From NCBI GenBank assembly GCA_900319385.1, contig ONOG01000014.1, positions 19,780-83,779 of the forward strand: a stretch of DNA of 64,000 nucleotides. Reading direction: 5' to 3'. Position 1 is the stretch's first letter. Every line of letters begins with the position of its first letter. Under the pieces are notes generated by a model. That model ran no database searches and was not told where the DNA came from. It saw only the letters and a list, made by a program, of their open reading frames with translations. This DNA is from an uncultured Prevotellaceae bacterium (lineage in GTDB: Bacteria; Bacteroidota; Bacteroidia; Bacteroidales; Bacteroidaceae). The position numbers were made by a program, and so were the translations under genes. This document shows, one piece after another, positions 57,063 through 64,000 of the stretch.

Positions 57063-58881
57063 ATTCAGCCGTAAAGCTGACCAAAGTTTTACGATAGCTG
57101 CTGAAGAGTCCGCTGCGCGAAATAAAGCCGATGAAGCGACCCTGCTCATCGGTCACGGGAAGGTTCCAGGCGCGGGTCTCGTCAAACTTCTGCGCAGCCA
57201 CTTTCAGCGTGTCGGCGGTGGTGAGGACGGCAGGGGGCGTCTGCATGAACGAACGGACGCGGTACTGGTGGTACAACTCGGGACGGAACATATACTTTCG
57301 CACCGAGTCGAGCGTCATCACACCGACCAAGCGGCCTGCGCTATCCACCACGGGAAAGATGTTGCGGTGGCTATGCACGATGGTAACAATGATTTTTGAA
57401 AGATCCCAGTCGGTATGTACGGGCGAGAAATCCTTCTCGAGCAGCGAACCAAGGTTCAGCACGGTGAGGATGGCATCGTCCTTGTCGTGCGTGAGGAGTT
57501 CGCCCTTGCGAGCCAGACGCATGGCATAGATGCTGTGCGGCTCAAACATATTGATGGTCAGATAGGCAACTGACGACACAATCATGATAGGCACGAAGAG
57601 CTGGTAGCCGCCTGTGAGCTCGGCGATGAGGAAGATGCCCGTGAGCGGTGCGTGCATCACGCCCGACATCAGGCCTGCCATGCCGAAGAGCACACAGTTC
57701 TGCAACGACATGTGACCGGCACGTCCGTCGGCGATACCCAGCAGTTGGTTCCACAACGCAGCAAACACAAACCCCGTGAGCGCTCCGACAAACAGACTCG
57801 GGGCGAACACACCGCCGCAGCCTCCGCCGCCGTTCGTGGCAGCCGAGGCAAAGACTTTCAGCAGCAAAACGAGCGCCAGATAGAGCAGCAAAGCCCGCTG
57901 TCCGCCACCGCTGAAGAGCGTATTCTGGACCACTTCCTCGGCCGTTGCGTTTTGCAACAACTGCCCAATCACGTTGTAGCCTTCGCCGTAGAGCGCCGGC
58001 AGGAAATAGATGAGCAGACCCAGCACCGTAGCACCCAGCAGAAACTTGAGCCACGGATTGTGCAGCCGTCCGAAGATGCCCTCCATCCAGTTCATGGAGC
58101 GCGTAAAATAGAGCGACACCAGTCCGCAGGTCACACCGAGCACGACACAGGCGGGAATGATGTTGATGGAAAATGCTGTCTCCAGCGAAAAGTCGAACAT
58201 AGTGCCCGTCCCGTACAGGGCATACGAAACGCACACACTCGTGATGCTCGTCACGAGCAGGGGTAGAAGCGAGGCCATGTTCAAGTCGAGCATCAACACC
58301 TCGAGCACAAACATCACACCGGCAATCGGTGCCTTGAAGATGCCTGCCACGGCACCAGCAGCACCACAGCCGACCAGCAGCATCAGAGTCTGCGGCGGCA
58401 GGTGGAAACGTTTGCCCAAATCGCTGCCAATGGCAGAGCCCGTCAGCACAATCGGTGCCTCGGCTCCGACACTACCACCAAATCCGATGGTGATGGCACT
58501 GGCCACCATGCTCGACCAGCGGTTGTGCGGTTTGATGCGTGCCTTCTTGCGAGAGATGGCGTAGAGAACTTTCGTCACGCCATGACTGATGTCGTCGCGC
58601 ACGGCATAGCGGATGAAAAGCGACGTGAGCAAGATGCCGACGGCGGGGAATACGAGGTAGAGCCACAGCTGACCGCTGTCGGTGATGCCCTGCGTGAGCA
58701 GCACGCGGATGGCATCGACCAACCACTTCAGCACAAAAGCCACGAGACCGGTCCAAAGTCCGACCACGAGGCTCAGGCCGAGGACTATCTGCCGGCTGGA
58801 CCAACGGCGGACGAACCAGCCCGTCAGGCTGTCCAGCAAACCTACTTCGCGCCGTCGCCAGCGCAGCGACATTCCTTTCAT
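57061..58881 (-). CDS. ClC-type chloride channel/transporter with CBS pair
   Basis: 606 residues, about ten membrane helices. Selectivity blocks: GFGGSVGAEAPIVLTGS (gating Glu in GAEAP), FKAPIAGVMFVLEVL, NGGGGCGGVFAPSLFVGALTG and GMAGLMSGVMHAPLTGIFLIAELTGGY. C-terminal CBS domains at about 455-600 (FSPVHTDWDLSKIIVTIVHSHRNIFPVVDSAGRLVGVM..., AWNLPVTDEQGRFIGFISRSGLF). Whether it is a channel or a Cl-/H+ exchanger cannot be told by eye. ATGA overlap with the Sua5 gene. Confidence 0.95.
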   Translation of the reverse strand: MKGMSLRWRRREVGLLDSLTGWFVRRWSSRQIVLGLSLVVGLWTGLVAFVLKWLVDAIRVLLTQGITDSGQLWLYLVFPAVGILLTSLFIRYAVRDDISHGVTKVLYAISRKKARIKPHNRWSSMVASAITIGFGGSVGAEAPIVLTGSAIGSDLGKRFHLPPQTLMLLVGCGAAGAVAGIFKAPIAGVMFVLEVLMLDLNMASLLPLLVTSITSVCVSYALYGTGTMFDFSLETAFSINIIPACVVLGVTCGLVSLYFTRSMNWMEGIFGRLHNPWLKFLLGATVLGLLIYFLPALYGEGYNVIGQLLQNATAEEVVQNTLFSGGGQRALLLYLALVLLLKVFASAATNGGGGCGGVFAPSLFVGALTGFVFAALWNQLLGIADGRAGHMSLQNCVLFGMAGLMSGVMHAPLTGIFLIAELTGGYQLFVPIMIVSSVAYLTINMFEPHSIYAMRLARKGELLTHDKDDAILTVLNLGSLLEKDFSPVHTDWDLSKIIVTIVHSHRNIFPVVDSAGRLVGVMTLDSVRKYMFRPELYHQYRVRSFMQTPPAVLTTADTLKVAAQKFDETRAWNLPVTDEQGRFIGFISRSGLFSSYRKTLVSFTAE

Positions 58882-59441
58882 CTCAGTATCTCAAATTCTC
58901 CGTTTTCCTTCACTCGGATGATTTTCGAGGGCTGATGCCTCTCTCTCGAACGTTGGTTGTAGCACACGACGTAATCGACTGCCGCCTTCACCTCGTCGCT
59001 GATTTCGGAAAACGAGCGCGGTGTGGGTTCGCCGCTGATGTTCGCACTGGTCGAGACAATGGGCTTTTGGAAACGGTAGCACAAGGCCTTGGAAAATGTT
59101 TCGTTCGTCACACGGATGCCCACTGTGCCGTCGTCGGCCAGCAGGTTGGGAGCCAGGCCGGAACCATGCTCGTAGATGACGGTGAGGGGCGTGGTGGCCA
59201 GTTCGACCATGTCCCACACCACGTCGGGCACACGACGAACGTAGCGAGCCAGACGGTCGGGCGAATCGACGAGACAAATCATCGCCTTGGAATCGGCACG
59301 ACGCTTCAGTTCATAGACTTTCTTCACAGCTTCCTCGTTGGTGGCATCGCAACCAATGCCCCACACAGTGTCGGTCGGATAGAGGATCACCCCACCCTGC
59401 CGCATCACCTCGATGGCTTTCTTTACTTCGTCTTGTAGCAT
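58878..59441 (-). CDS. tsaC: Threonylcarbamoyl-AMP synthase (Sua5/YciO/YrdC family)
   Basis: 187 residues: GGVILYPTDTVWGIGCDATNEEAVKKVYELKRR, PLTVIYEHGSGLAPNLLADDGTVGIRV, KPIVSTSANISGEPTP and SKIIRVKENG. YrdC-domain-only length, so TsaC-like rather than full Sua5. Makes threonylcarbamoyl-AMP for t6A37 of tRNA, the substrate that MtaB (42.3 kb) then methylthiolates. Its stop overlaps the ClC start (ATGA). Confidence 0.94.
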   Translation of the reverse strand: MLQDEVKKAIEVMRQGGVILYPTDTVWGIGCDATNEEAVKKVYELKRRADSKAMICLVDSPDRLARYVRRVPDVVWDMVELATTPLTVIYEHGSGLAPNLLADDGTVGIRVTNETFSKALCYRFQKPIVSTSANISGEPTPRSFSEISDEVKAAVDYVVCYNQRSRERHQPSKIIRVKENGEFEILR

Positions 59442-59508
59442 AATATCTTATTTTCCTTCCGTTGAATCCTTTTTAATCCTCAAACCCCTTGCTTCTGATG
59501 GCTGGCGA

Positions 59509-61092
59509 TTAGAACTCTGAAGTGAAGTGGAAGCGGATGTGCTTGAAGTCCTGCTGGGCCATCTGGAGCACATAATTGGAGTCGGCGAGGAAGACGTCGC
59601 GGCCTTCGATGTCGCGGGCCATGTACTGGTATTTGCGCTTCTTGAAGGCTTCGAGCTCGGCATCGTCGTCGCTCTCTATCCAACAGGCTTTGTAGAGACT
59701 GGCAGGCTCCCAGCGGCAGAGGGCGTTGTACTCGTTCTCCAGGCGATACTGGATGACCTCGAACTGCAACTGTCCGACGGTGCCGATGAGCTTTCGGCCG
59801 TTGAACTGGTTGACAAACATCTGCGCCACACCTTCGTCCATCAGCTGGTTGATGCCCTTCTCCAGCTGCTTGGTCTTCATCGGGTCGGCATTCTCAATGT
59901 ACTTGAACATCTCGGGCGAGAACGATGGCAGCCCCTTGAAGTGCAGCTGCTCGCCCTCCGTGAGCGTATCGCCAATCTTGAAAATGCCGTTGTCGGGCAG
60001 GCCGACGATGTCGCCAGGCCAGGCTTCCTCAATCGTGCTCTTCTTCTGTGCCATGAACTGCGTGGGCGAAGAGAAACGCACGGTCTTTCCCTGGCGCACA
60101 TGCAGGTAGGGCGCATTGCGGACAAATCGACCGGAGCACACCTTGCAGAAGGCGGTGCAGGAACGATGGTTGGGGTCGATATTGGCGGTTATCTTGAAGA
60201 TGAAGCCCGTAAACTTGGGTTCTTCGGGCTGCACCAGACGTTCCTCGGCGGTGGTGGGACGTGGGCGTGGAGCAATCTCGACGAAGCAGTCGAGCAGCTC
60301 CTGCACACCGAAATTGTTAAGAGCTGAGCCAAAGAAAACGGGGGCAACCTCGGCGTTGAGGTAGTCCTGCACGTCGAACTCGGGATAGACGCCGTCGATG
60401 AGTTCGAGGTCGTCGCGCAACTTCTGTGCGTCTTCGGCACCGATACGGGCGTCGAGGTCGGACGAGCCGAGCTCCACAGAGACTTTTTCCGTCACCTTCT
60501 GTTTGTCGGGCGTGAAGAGGTTCAGATTATGCTCGTAGATGTTATAGACGCCCTTGAAGCGTGCACCCTGGTTGATGGGCCAGGAGAGCGGACGCACGCT
60601 GATCTGCAATTCCTGCTCCACCTCGTCCAGCAGGTCGAAGGGGTCGCGGCCCTCGCGGTCCATCTTGTTGATGAACACGATGACGGGGGTCTTCCGCATG
60701 CGGCACACGGTCATGAGCTTGCGCGTCTGTGCCTCCACACCCTTTGCTCCGTCGATGACGATAATGGCTGAATCGACTGCGGTGAGCGTGCGGAAGGTGT
60801 CTTCGGCAAAGTCCTGGTGACCTGGCGTGTCGAGGATGTTCACCTTGTACTCCACTTCGCTGCCTTCGGGCGTATAGTCAAACTCCATCACCGAAGTCGA
60901 GACACTGATTCCGCGCTGCTTCTCGATTTCCATCCAGTCGCTCGTGGCGGTCTTCTTGATTTTGTTACTCTTCACAGCACCTGCCACCTGAATCTGTCCT
61001 CCGAACAGCAGGAGCTTCTCTGTCAGTGTGGTCTTACCTGCATCAGGGTGGCTGATGATGGCAAAGGTACGTCGGCGATCTATTTCATTCAT
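59509..61092 (-). CDS. prfC: Peptide chain release factor 3 (GTPase)
   Basis: 527 residues. G1 [15 protein letters not shown], switch ...[65 protein letters not shown] and [18 protein letters not shown]. The C-terminal RF3 part includes [20 protein letters not shown]. Recycles RF1 and RF2 after termination. Probably co-transcribed with tsaC (67-bp gap). Confidence 0.97.
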   Translation of the reverse strand: MNEIDRRRTFAIISHPDAGKTTLTEKLLLFGGQIQVAGAVKSNKIKKTATSDWMEIEKQRGISVSTSVMEFDYTPEGSEVEYKVNILDTPGHQDFAEDTFRTLTAVDSAIIVIDGAKGVEAQTRKLMTVCRMRKTPVIVFINKMDREGRDPFDLLDEVEQELQISVRPLSWPINQGARFKGVYNIYEHNLNLFTPDKQKVTEKVSVELGSSDLDARIGAEDAQKLRDDLELIDGVYPEFDVQDYLNAEVAPVFFGSALNNFGVQELLDCFVEIAPRPRPTTAEERLVQPEEPKFTGFIFKITANIDPNHRSCTAFCKVCSGRFVRNAPYLHVRQGKTVRFSSPTQFMAQKKSTIEEAWPGDIVGLPDNGIFKIGDTLTEGEQLHFKGLPSFSPEMFKYIENADPMKTKQLEKGINQLMDEGVAQMFVNQFNGRKLIGTVGQLQFEVIQYRLENEYNALCRWEPASLYKACWIESDDDAELEAFKKRKYQYMARDIEGRDVFLADSNYVLQMAQQDFKHIRFHFTSEF

Positions 61093-61218
61093 ACTCTGTC
61101 AAGGATTTTAAGGATTAAAAAGGATTTCTATTTCCCTTTCTGATTAAAGAAGTTCTCAAAGCGTCTGAAATAAGTAATCCGTTCTGCCAAATCCTCATCT
61201 AACATAAAAACCTATCCA

Positions 61219-61236
61219 ATCCTTCAAATCCTTGAT
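61219..61236. repeat. 18-bp repeat that supplies the rfbD stop codon
   Basis: Exact copy of the 18-mer at 40396-40413. Read on the minus strand (ATCAAGGATTTGAAGGAT) it encodes the last residues SRI and the TGA of rfbD. A looser copy (CAAGGATTTTAAGGATTAAA) lies at 61100-61118. Confidence 0.6.
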
Positions 61237-62072
61237 ATACATTCGCTGAGCGACTCCTCCCAGTGCGGGATGTCGAGGCCATAGGTCTGTTTGATTTTGG
61301 ATTTGTCGAGGACGGAGTAGTGCGGACGCTTGGCTGGCGTGGGATACTCGCTGGTGTGGAGCGGACGGACATGGCAGGTCGTGATGCCGGCCAGGCGGTG
61401 AATCGCCTTGGTGAAATCGTACCACGACGTGACGCCCTCGTCGGAGAAGTGGTAGATGCCTGGCACAATGCCCTTGTTCACAGCTACCATGATGGCCTTG
61501 GCGAGATCGCGCGCATAGGTCGGCGTGCCGATTTGGTCGAAGATGACACCCAGCTCCTGACGTTCACGTCCGAGGCGCAGCATGGTCTTCACGAAGTTGT
61601 TGCCGAAGGTCGAGTAGAGCCAGGCTGTCCTGACAATCAAGGCTCGGCTGCACTTTGCCACGACCTGCTGTTCGCCAGCCAGCTTCGTGCGGCCATACAC
61701 GCTGTTGGGGCAGGTCGGTTCCAGTTCGGTGTAGGGCGTGTGGTTGGTTCCATCGAACACGTAGTCGGTCGAGACCTGCACCATCCAGCCTTTCCTCCGT
61801 TCGATGGCCTCAGCCAGATAGCCAGGCGCCAGATTGTTGAGCAGGTTGCACAGCGTCTCGTTCTCTTCTGCCTTATCGACAGCCGTGTAGGCGGCGCAGT
61901 TGACAATGCCGTCGATGGCATGGTCCTGCACAAAGGCTTCCACGGCATCGTGGTCGGTGATATCCAGTTCCTCCACATCCGTGAACAGGAACTCATGCTG
62001 CGGGTTCTCGGGAGCCAGCAGCTGCATTTCGTTGCCCAGCTGTCCGTTGCAGCCGGTAATCAATATCTTCAT
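61224..62072 (-). CDS. rfbD: dTDP-4-dehydrorhamnose reductase
   Basis: 282 residues. ILITGCNGQLGNEMQLL (nucleotide-binding), VDKAEENETLCNLLNNLAPGYLAEA, VQVSTDYVFDGTNHTPYTE, catalytic Y...K in NSVYGRTKLAGEQ and GIYHFSDEGVTSWYDF. Final step of dTDP-L-rhamnose synthesis. The start overlaps the DUF4924 stop by 4 bases (ATGA). The 3' end lies in a dispersed repeat. rfbA, B and C are not in the window. Confidence 0.96.
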   Translation of the reverse strand: MKILITGCNGQLGNEMQLLAPENPQHEFLFTDVEELDITDHDAVEAFVQDHAIDGIVNCAAYTAVDKAEENETLCNLLNNLAPGYLAEAIERRKGWMVQVSTDYVFDGTNHTPYTELEPTCPNSVYGRTKLAGEQQVVAKCSRALIVRTAWLYSTFGNNFVKTMLRLGRERQELGVIFDQIGTPTYARDLAKAIMVAVNKGIVPGIYHFSDEGVTSWYDFTKAIHRLAGITTCHVRPLHTSEYPTPAKRPHYSVLDKSKIKQTYGLDIPHWEESLSECISRI

Positions 62073-62677
62073 AATCCTAAATCTTCTACCTTATCTTTCT
62101 TATAATAGTCGGCGAGCATTCCGATAAAGGTCGAAATGCTGTCCATGGCTTTCTTCGTCTCCTCGCTCACCGGCTTGCCCTGCAGTCGCAGGAGCATCAG
62201 TCCGTAGAGCGCATCGAAGCAGTTCTCCAGCTCCGATTTCTCTTCCTGCACTCCGTCCTTCGTTTCATCCTTCTTCTCAACAAAACAATCCTTTTCATCC
62301 TTAGAATCCTTGGTATGATTCTTCGATCTCAGTTCCACGATGAAGGGCAATGCCTTGTAGTAGGCCGCCGAATAGTAAGGGAATTTTGGCGAACGCAGCA
62401 ACTGCTGATGCAGGTCGCTGAGCCAGATCAGAACGTTCTTACAGATTTGCAAGTGTCCTTTCTCGGCCACTCCTTCCTGCCTCATCATCTCAGCCAGGTC
62501 GGCATACCACTGCCGCATCTCGGCTTTCTGCGCCGGTTCCAGCTGGAAGCGCGACAAGTAGGTCTCGTCCAGCTTATCGACATTCAGCCCCACAGCCCGC
62601 AGCATATCCTCCACCTGCCACATATACAGCAGGTATTCAGCCACGTTCTGCTCCCTTAGTTTCTGTGCTATAATCAA
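62069..62677 (-). CDS. DUF4924 family protein
   Basis: 202 residues from a TTG start at 62677 (MIIAQKLREQNVAEYLLYMWQVEDMLRA), chosen because relatives begin with the same MxIAxxKR.ENxAEYLLYMWQ block. All-helical: YLLYMWQVEDMLRAVGLNVDKLDE, ICKNVLIWLSDLHQQLLRSPKFPYYSAAYYKALPFIVELRSK, a Lys/Asp/Glu-rich insert (HTKDSKDEKD...) and LENCFDALYGLMLLRLQGKPVSEETKKAMDSISTFIGMLADYY. Conserved in Bacteroidetes, function unknown, in a 4-bp overlap with rfbD. Confidence 0.88.
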   Translation of the reverse strand: MIIAQKLREQNVAEYLLYMWQVEDMLRAVGLNVDKLDETYLSRFQLEPAQKAEMRQWYADLAEMMRQEGVAEKGHLQICKNVLIWLSDLHQQLLRSPKFPYYSAAYYKALPFIVELRSKNHTKDSKDEKDCFVEKKDETKDGVQEEKSELENCFDALYGLMLLRLQGKPVSEETKKAMDSISTFIGMLADYYKKDKVEDLGL

Positions 62678-62718
62678 GGAAAAGAAAAATTAAACGTTAA
62701 TAGTCAAATGTCAAGAAC

Positions 62719-62745
62719 CCCACCCCTCGGGAATGGCCGTGGGCG
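62719..62745 (-). terminator. Possible terminator after the LysE-type gene
   Basis: Leftward CCCCGCCC...GGGTGGGG stem (with G-U) about 15 bases past the stop; no strong T-run, so it is weak. Confidence 0.4.
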
Positions 62746-62759
62746 GGGTCAGGAGGTCG

Positions 62760-63482
62760 TTACCCCTGTTCGATGCCAGGAATCCAGTAGAGCAGGCCCA
62801 GCGAGTAGAGCGCCATGATGGCACTGACCGTCATCACCACCACGCCAATCACGCGGTTGATCACCCAGATGCCCCGCACATTGAAGCGGTTGCGCACCTT
62901 GTCGATGGCCCATGTGAGCAGGAACCACCATGCCAGCGCACCCACCACGATGAACACATAGCCCACGAACTGCGGCCACGGGTTGTCGCTCAGCACAAAG
63001 GTGAACTGACCAAACATCGCCACGAACAGGAAGATAATCAGCGGATTGGATATAGTGACAAAGAATCCAGTCACAAAGTTGTGCACCAGCGAACCGCGGT
63101 TGTGCGACACCGGCTTCACCTTATCGACAGGATTGGACCGGAATGTCCACCATCCGAACAGGAAGAGCAACACACTGCCCACCAGCTTAATCCAGAATGC
63201 CACACGCGCATCGGTGATGATATCGTTCACGAACGACAGGCCGAAACCCGTCATCAGCGCATAAATGATGTCGCTCAGCGCAGCACCCACACCTGTGGCG
63301 AAACCATACCAACGACCCTTGTTCAGCGTCCGCTGCACACACAGCACGCCCACCGGCCCCATCGGTGCCGACGCCACGATGCCGATAATCATACCCTTCA
63401 CCACCATCTCGAAGATGCCGATGTTCTGCAAGATTTCCTGGTAGTTCAACTGTGGCAGATGTGTATCTAATAATGGAATCAT
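62760..63482 (-). CDS. LysE-type amino-acid exporter family protein
   Basis: 240 residues from ATG 63482 (MIPLLDTHLPQLNYQEI). Six hydrophobic segments; signature block GMIIGIVASAPMGPVGVLCVQRTLNKGRWYGFATGVGAALSDIIYALMTGFGLSFV. The SAPMGPVG and GAALSD motifs identify the LysE/RhtB superfamily as found in Bacteroidetes. Likely exports amino acids or similar small molecules. A TAACTTTG box lies at 63594-63601; the leader would be about 105 nt. Confidence 0.88.
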   Translation of the reverse strand: MIPLLDTHLPQLNYQEILQNIGIFEMVVKGMIIGIVASAPMGPVGVLCVQRTLNKGRWYGFATGVGAALSDIIYALMTGFGLSFVNDIITDARVAFWIKLVGSVLLFLFGWWTFRSNPVDKVKPVSHNRGSLVHNFVTGFFVTISNPLIIFLFVAMFGQFTFVLSDNPWPQFVGYVFIVVGALAWWFLLTWAIDKVRNRFNVRGIWVINRVIGVVVMTVSAIMALYSLGLLYWIPGIEQG

Positions 63483-63593
63483 CCGTTCTCTCTTTGCTAA
63501 TGAACGTTTTCGGTAAGCCAAATGAACAAAGTCAAACTTGTTCGTTGTTCGAACTTTGTCTTGGCGAGAAAACGTCTGATGTTAATCGAATTG

Positions 63594-63601
63594 CAAAGTT
63601 A
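63594..63601 (-). promoter_or_regulatory. -7 box TAACTTTG of the LysE-type gene
   Basis: Exact TAnnTTTG match on the minus strand, followed upstream by a GAAAAGTGGAAAGTGAAA simple repeat. Confidence 0.55.
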
Positions 63602-63671
63602 CGACAAAAAAGTGAAAAGTGGAAAGTGAAAGGTGAAAAAACCGAAGAATGAAATCCGAAATAGGAGAATT

Positions 63672-63755
63672 ATGTTAAAACGAGGGGAATTTTAACATTT
63701 CTACACCCTATTTTTGTGGGAGAAAAATGGAGGAAATAGAATCGTCGGACAACGA
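63672..63755 (+). repeat. 85-bp dispersed repeat, copy B
   Basis: Matches 37268-37352 in the order ATGTTAA, AGGGGAATTTTA, CATTTCT, TTTTGTGGGAGAA, GAAATAGAAT, TCGTC. Part of the gene-free end of the window (63602-64000). Confidence 0.6.
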
Positions 63756-63830
63756 AAAACACGAAAAAAAACGAAAGAAACGAAAAATTTTGATGAAAAC
63801 ATCCGGAAATCAGGAGTGCCCATTGCCGTA

Positions 63831-63869
63831 GGGGCGGGCTCCCATGCCCGCCCGATCAGGCAAAGCCTG
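63831..63869. repeat. REP-like double hairpin
   Basis: GGGCGGGC-TCCCAT-GCCCGCCC (63832-63853) followed by CAGGC-AAA-GCCTG (63857-63869). Typical intergenic palindrome; no coding capacity. Confidence 0.6.
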
Positions 63870-63927
63870 AAAACCGAAAGAAATTGGGATAAAATTTTTG
63901 GAGAGGCAGTATTTTAGAAGACAACAT

Positions 63928-63999
63928 GGGACAACAAAGGACAACTTGGGACAACTTTATTATTTCATTGATTAAGAAGATGTTGTCCTTTGTTGTCCC
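63928..63999. repeat. 18-bp perfect inverted repeat with GACAAC phrase runs
   Basis: GGGACAACAAAGGACAAC (63928-63945) is the exact reverse complement of 63982-63999. The left arm is embedded in a tandem of GACAACnnnGG words. It could be a terminator for a gene outside the window or the end of an element cut by the window border. Confidence 0.5.
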
Positions 64000-64000
64000 G

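Noticed and set aside
61064..61071. TACCTTTG box inside prfC
   Set aside because: It encodes part of the conserved RRTFAI start of RF3 and lies downstream of the start codon; chance match.
1..64000. tRNA, rRNA or insertion-sequence transposase genes
   Set aside because: No cloverleaf with a T-loop GTTCGAATC-like core, no rRNA segment and no transposase motifs were found on either strand by reading.

Overview
The window looks like a chromosomal piece of a member of the Bacteroidales, most probably a Prevotella-like gut or oral species. The reasons are: many genes are preceded by the Bacteroidetes -7 promoter box TAnnTTTG; the primary sigma factor is short and lacks region 1.1; secreted glycosidases carry a C-terminal YDLxGRR...GlyI tail; there is a one-protein hybrid two-component sensor; and housekeeping families (DUF4924, MtaB, NrnA, Sua5, ClC) are of Bacteroidetes type. 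The backbone is visibly GC-rich. Two stretches (about 1.5-9.6 kb and 13.2-15.6 kb) are clearly AT-rich with different codon use and look acquired. No tRNA, rRNA or CRISPR array was found.

Layout. 0-1.4 kb: end of a gene plus a TolC-type outer-membrane efflux protein. 1.5-9.5 kb: AT-rich accessory island with a BspA-like remnant, a three-gene leftward operon (AlbA_2/Schlafen-type ATPase-HTH, small three-pass membrane protein, winged-helix/PIN-like protein), a rightward pair (WG-repeat membrane lipoprotein and membrane-anchored J-domain protein) behind a long structured leader, and two small orphan genes. 9.7-13.2 kb: a GH43 exo-galactanase-like enzyme, then a leftward operon of secreted protein, HprK-like kinase, S26-type peptidase and PqqD-like protein. 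13.3-15.5 kb: second AT-rich patch with a tyrosine-recombinase stub, two lipoproteins and the 5' stub of a DNA methyltransferase. 15.7-19 kb: rpoD and recG. 19-37 kb: metabolism and glycan use, with GH2 beta-galactosidase, two glutamate dehydrogenases flanking a PreA-like dihydropyrimidine dehydrogenase, comF, a GH51-like accessory protein without a catalytic barrel, a secreted six-hairpin protein and an adjacent hybrid two-component regulator. 38-51 kb: ribosomal proteins S6-S18-L9, nitroreductase, glutathione peroxidase, glycosyltransferase, mtaB, phytase-like esterase, comEC, rpe, nrnA, hemW. 51-63.5 kb: ECF sigma factor, fmt, GH78 rhamnosidase, ClC channel, Sua5-type protein, prfC, rfbD, DUF4924 and a LysE-type exporter.

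How it works together. The secreted GH43, GH2, GH78, GH51-like and six-hairpin proteins suggest use of arabinogalactan- or pectin-like side chains, although no SusC/SusD pair is present here. The hybrid sensor at 33.2 kb probably controls at least the adjacent six-hairpin gene. Glutamate dehydrogenases and PreA point to ammonia and pyrimidine nitrogen metabolism.

The most unusual content is (i) the AlbA_2 / membrane / PIN operon, a candidate undescribed defence or stress module; (ii) the PqqD-HprK-S26 operon, a candidate peptide-modification system without a visible precursor; (iii) two unlinked arrays of four 21-bp palindromic operator-like units; and (iv) several families of dispersed palindromic repeats, one with compensatory base changes and one inside the 5' coding part of a glycosidase.
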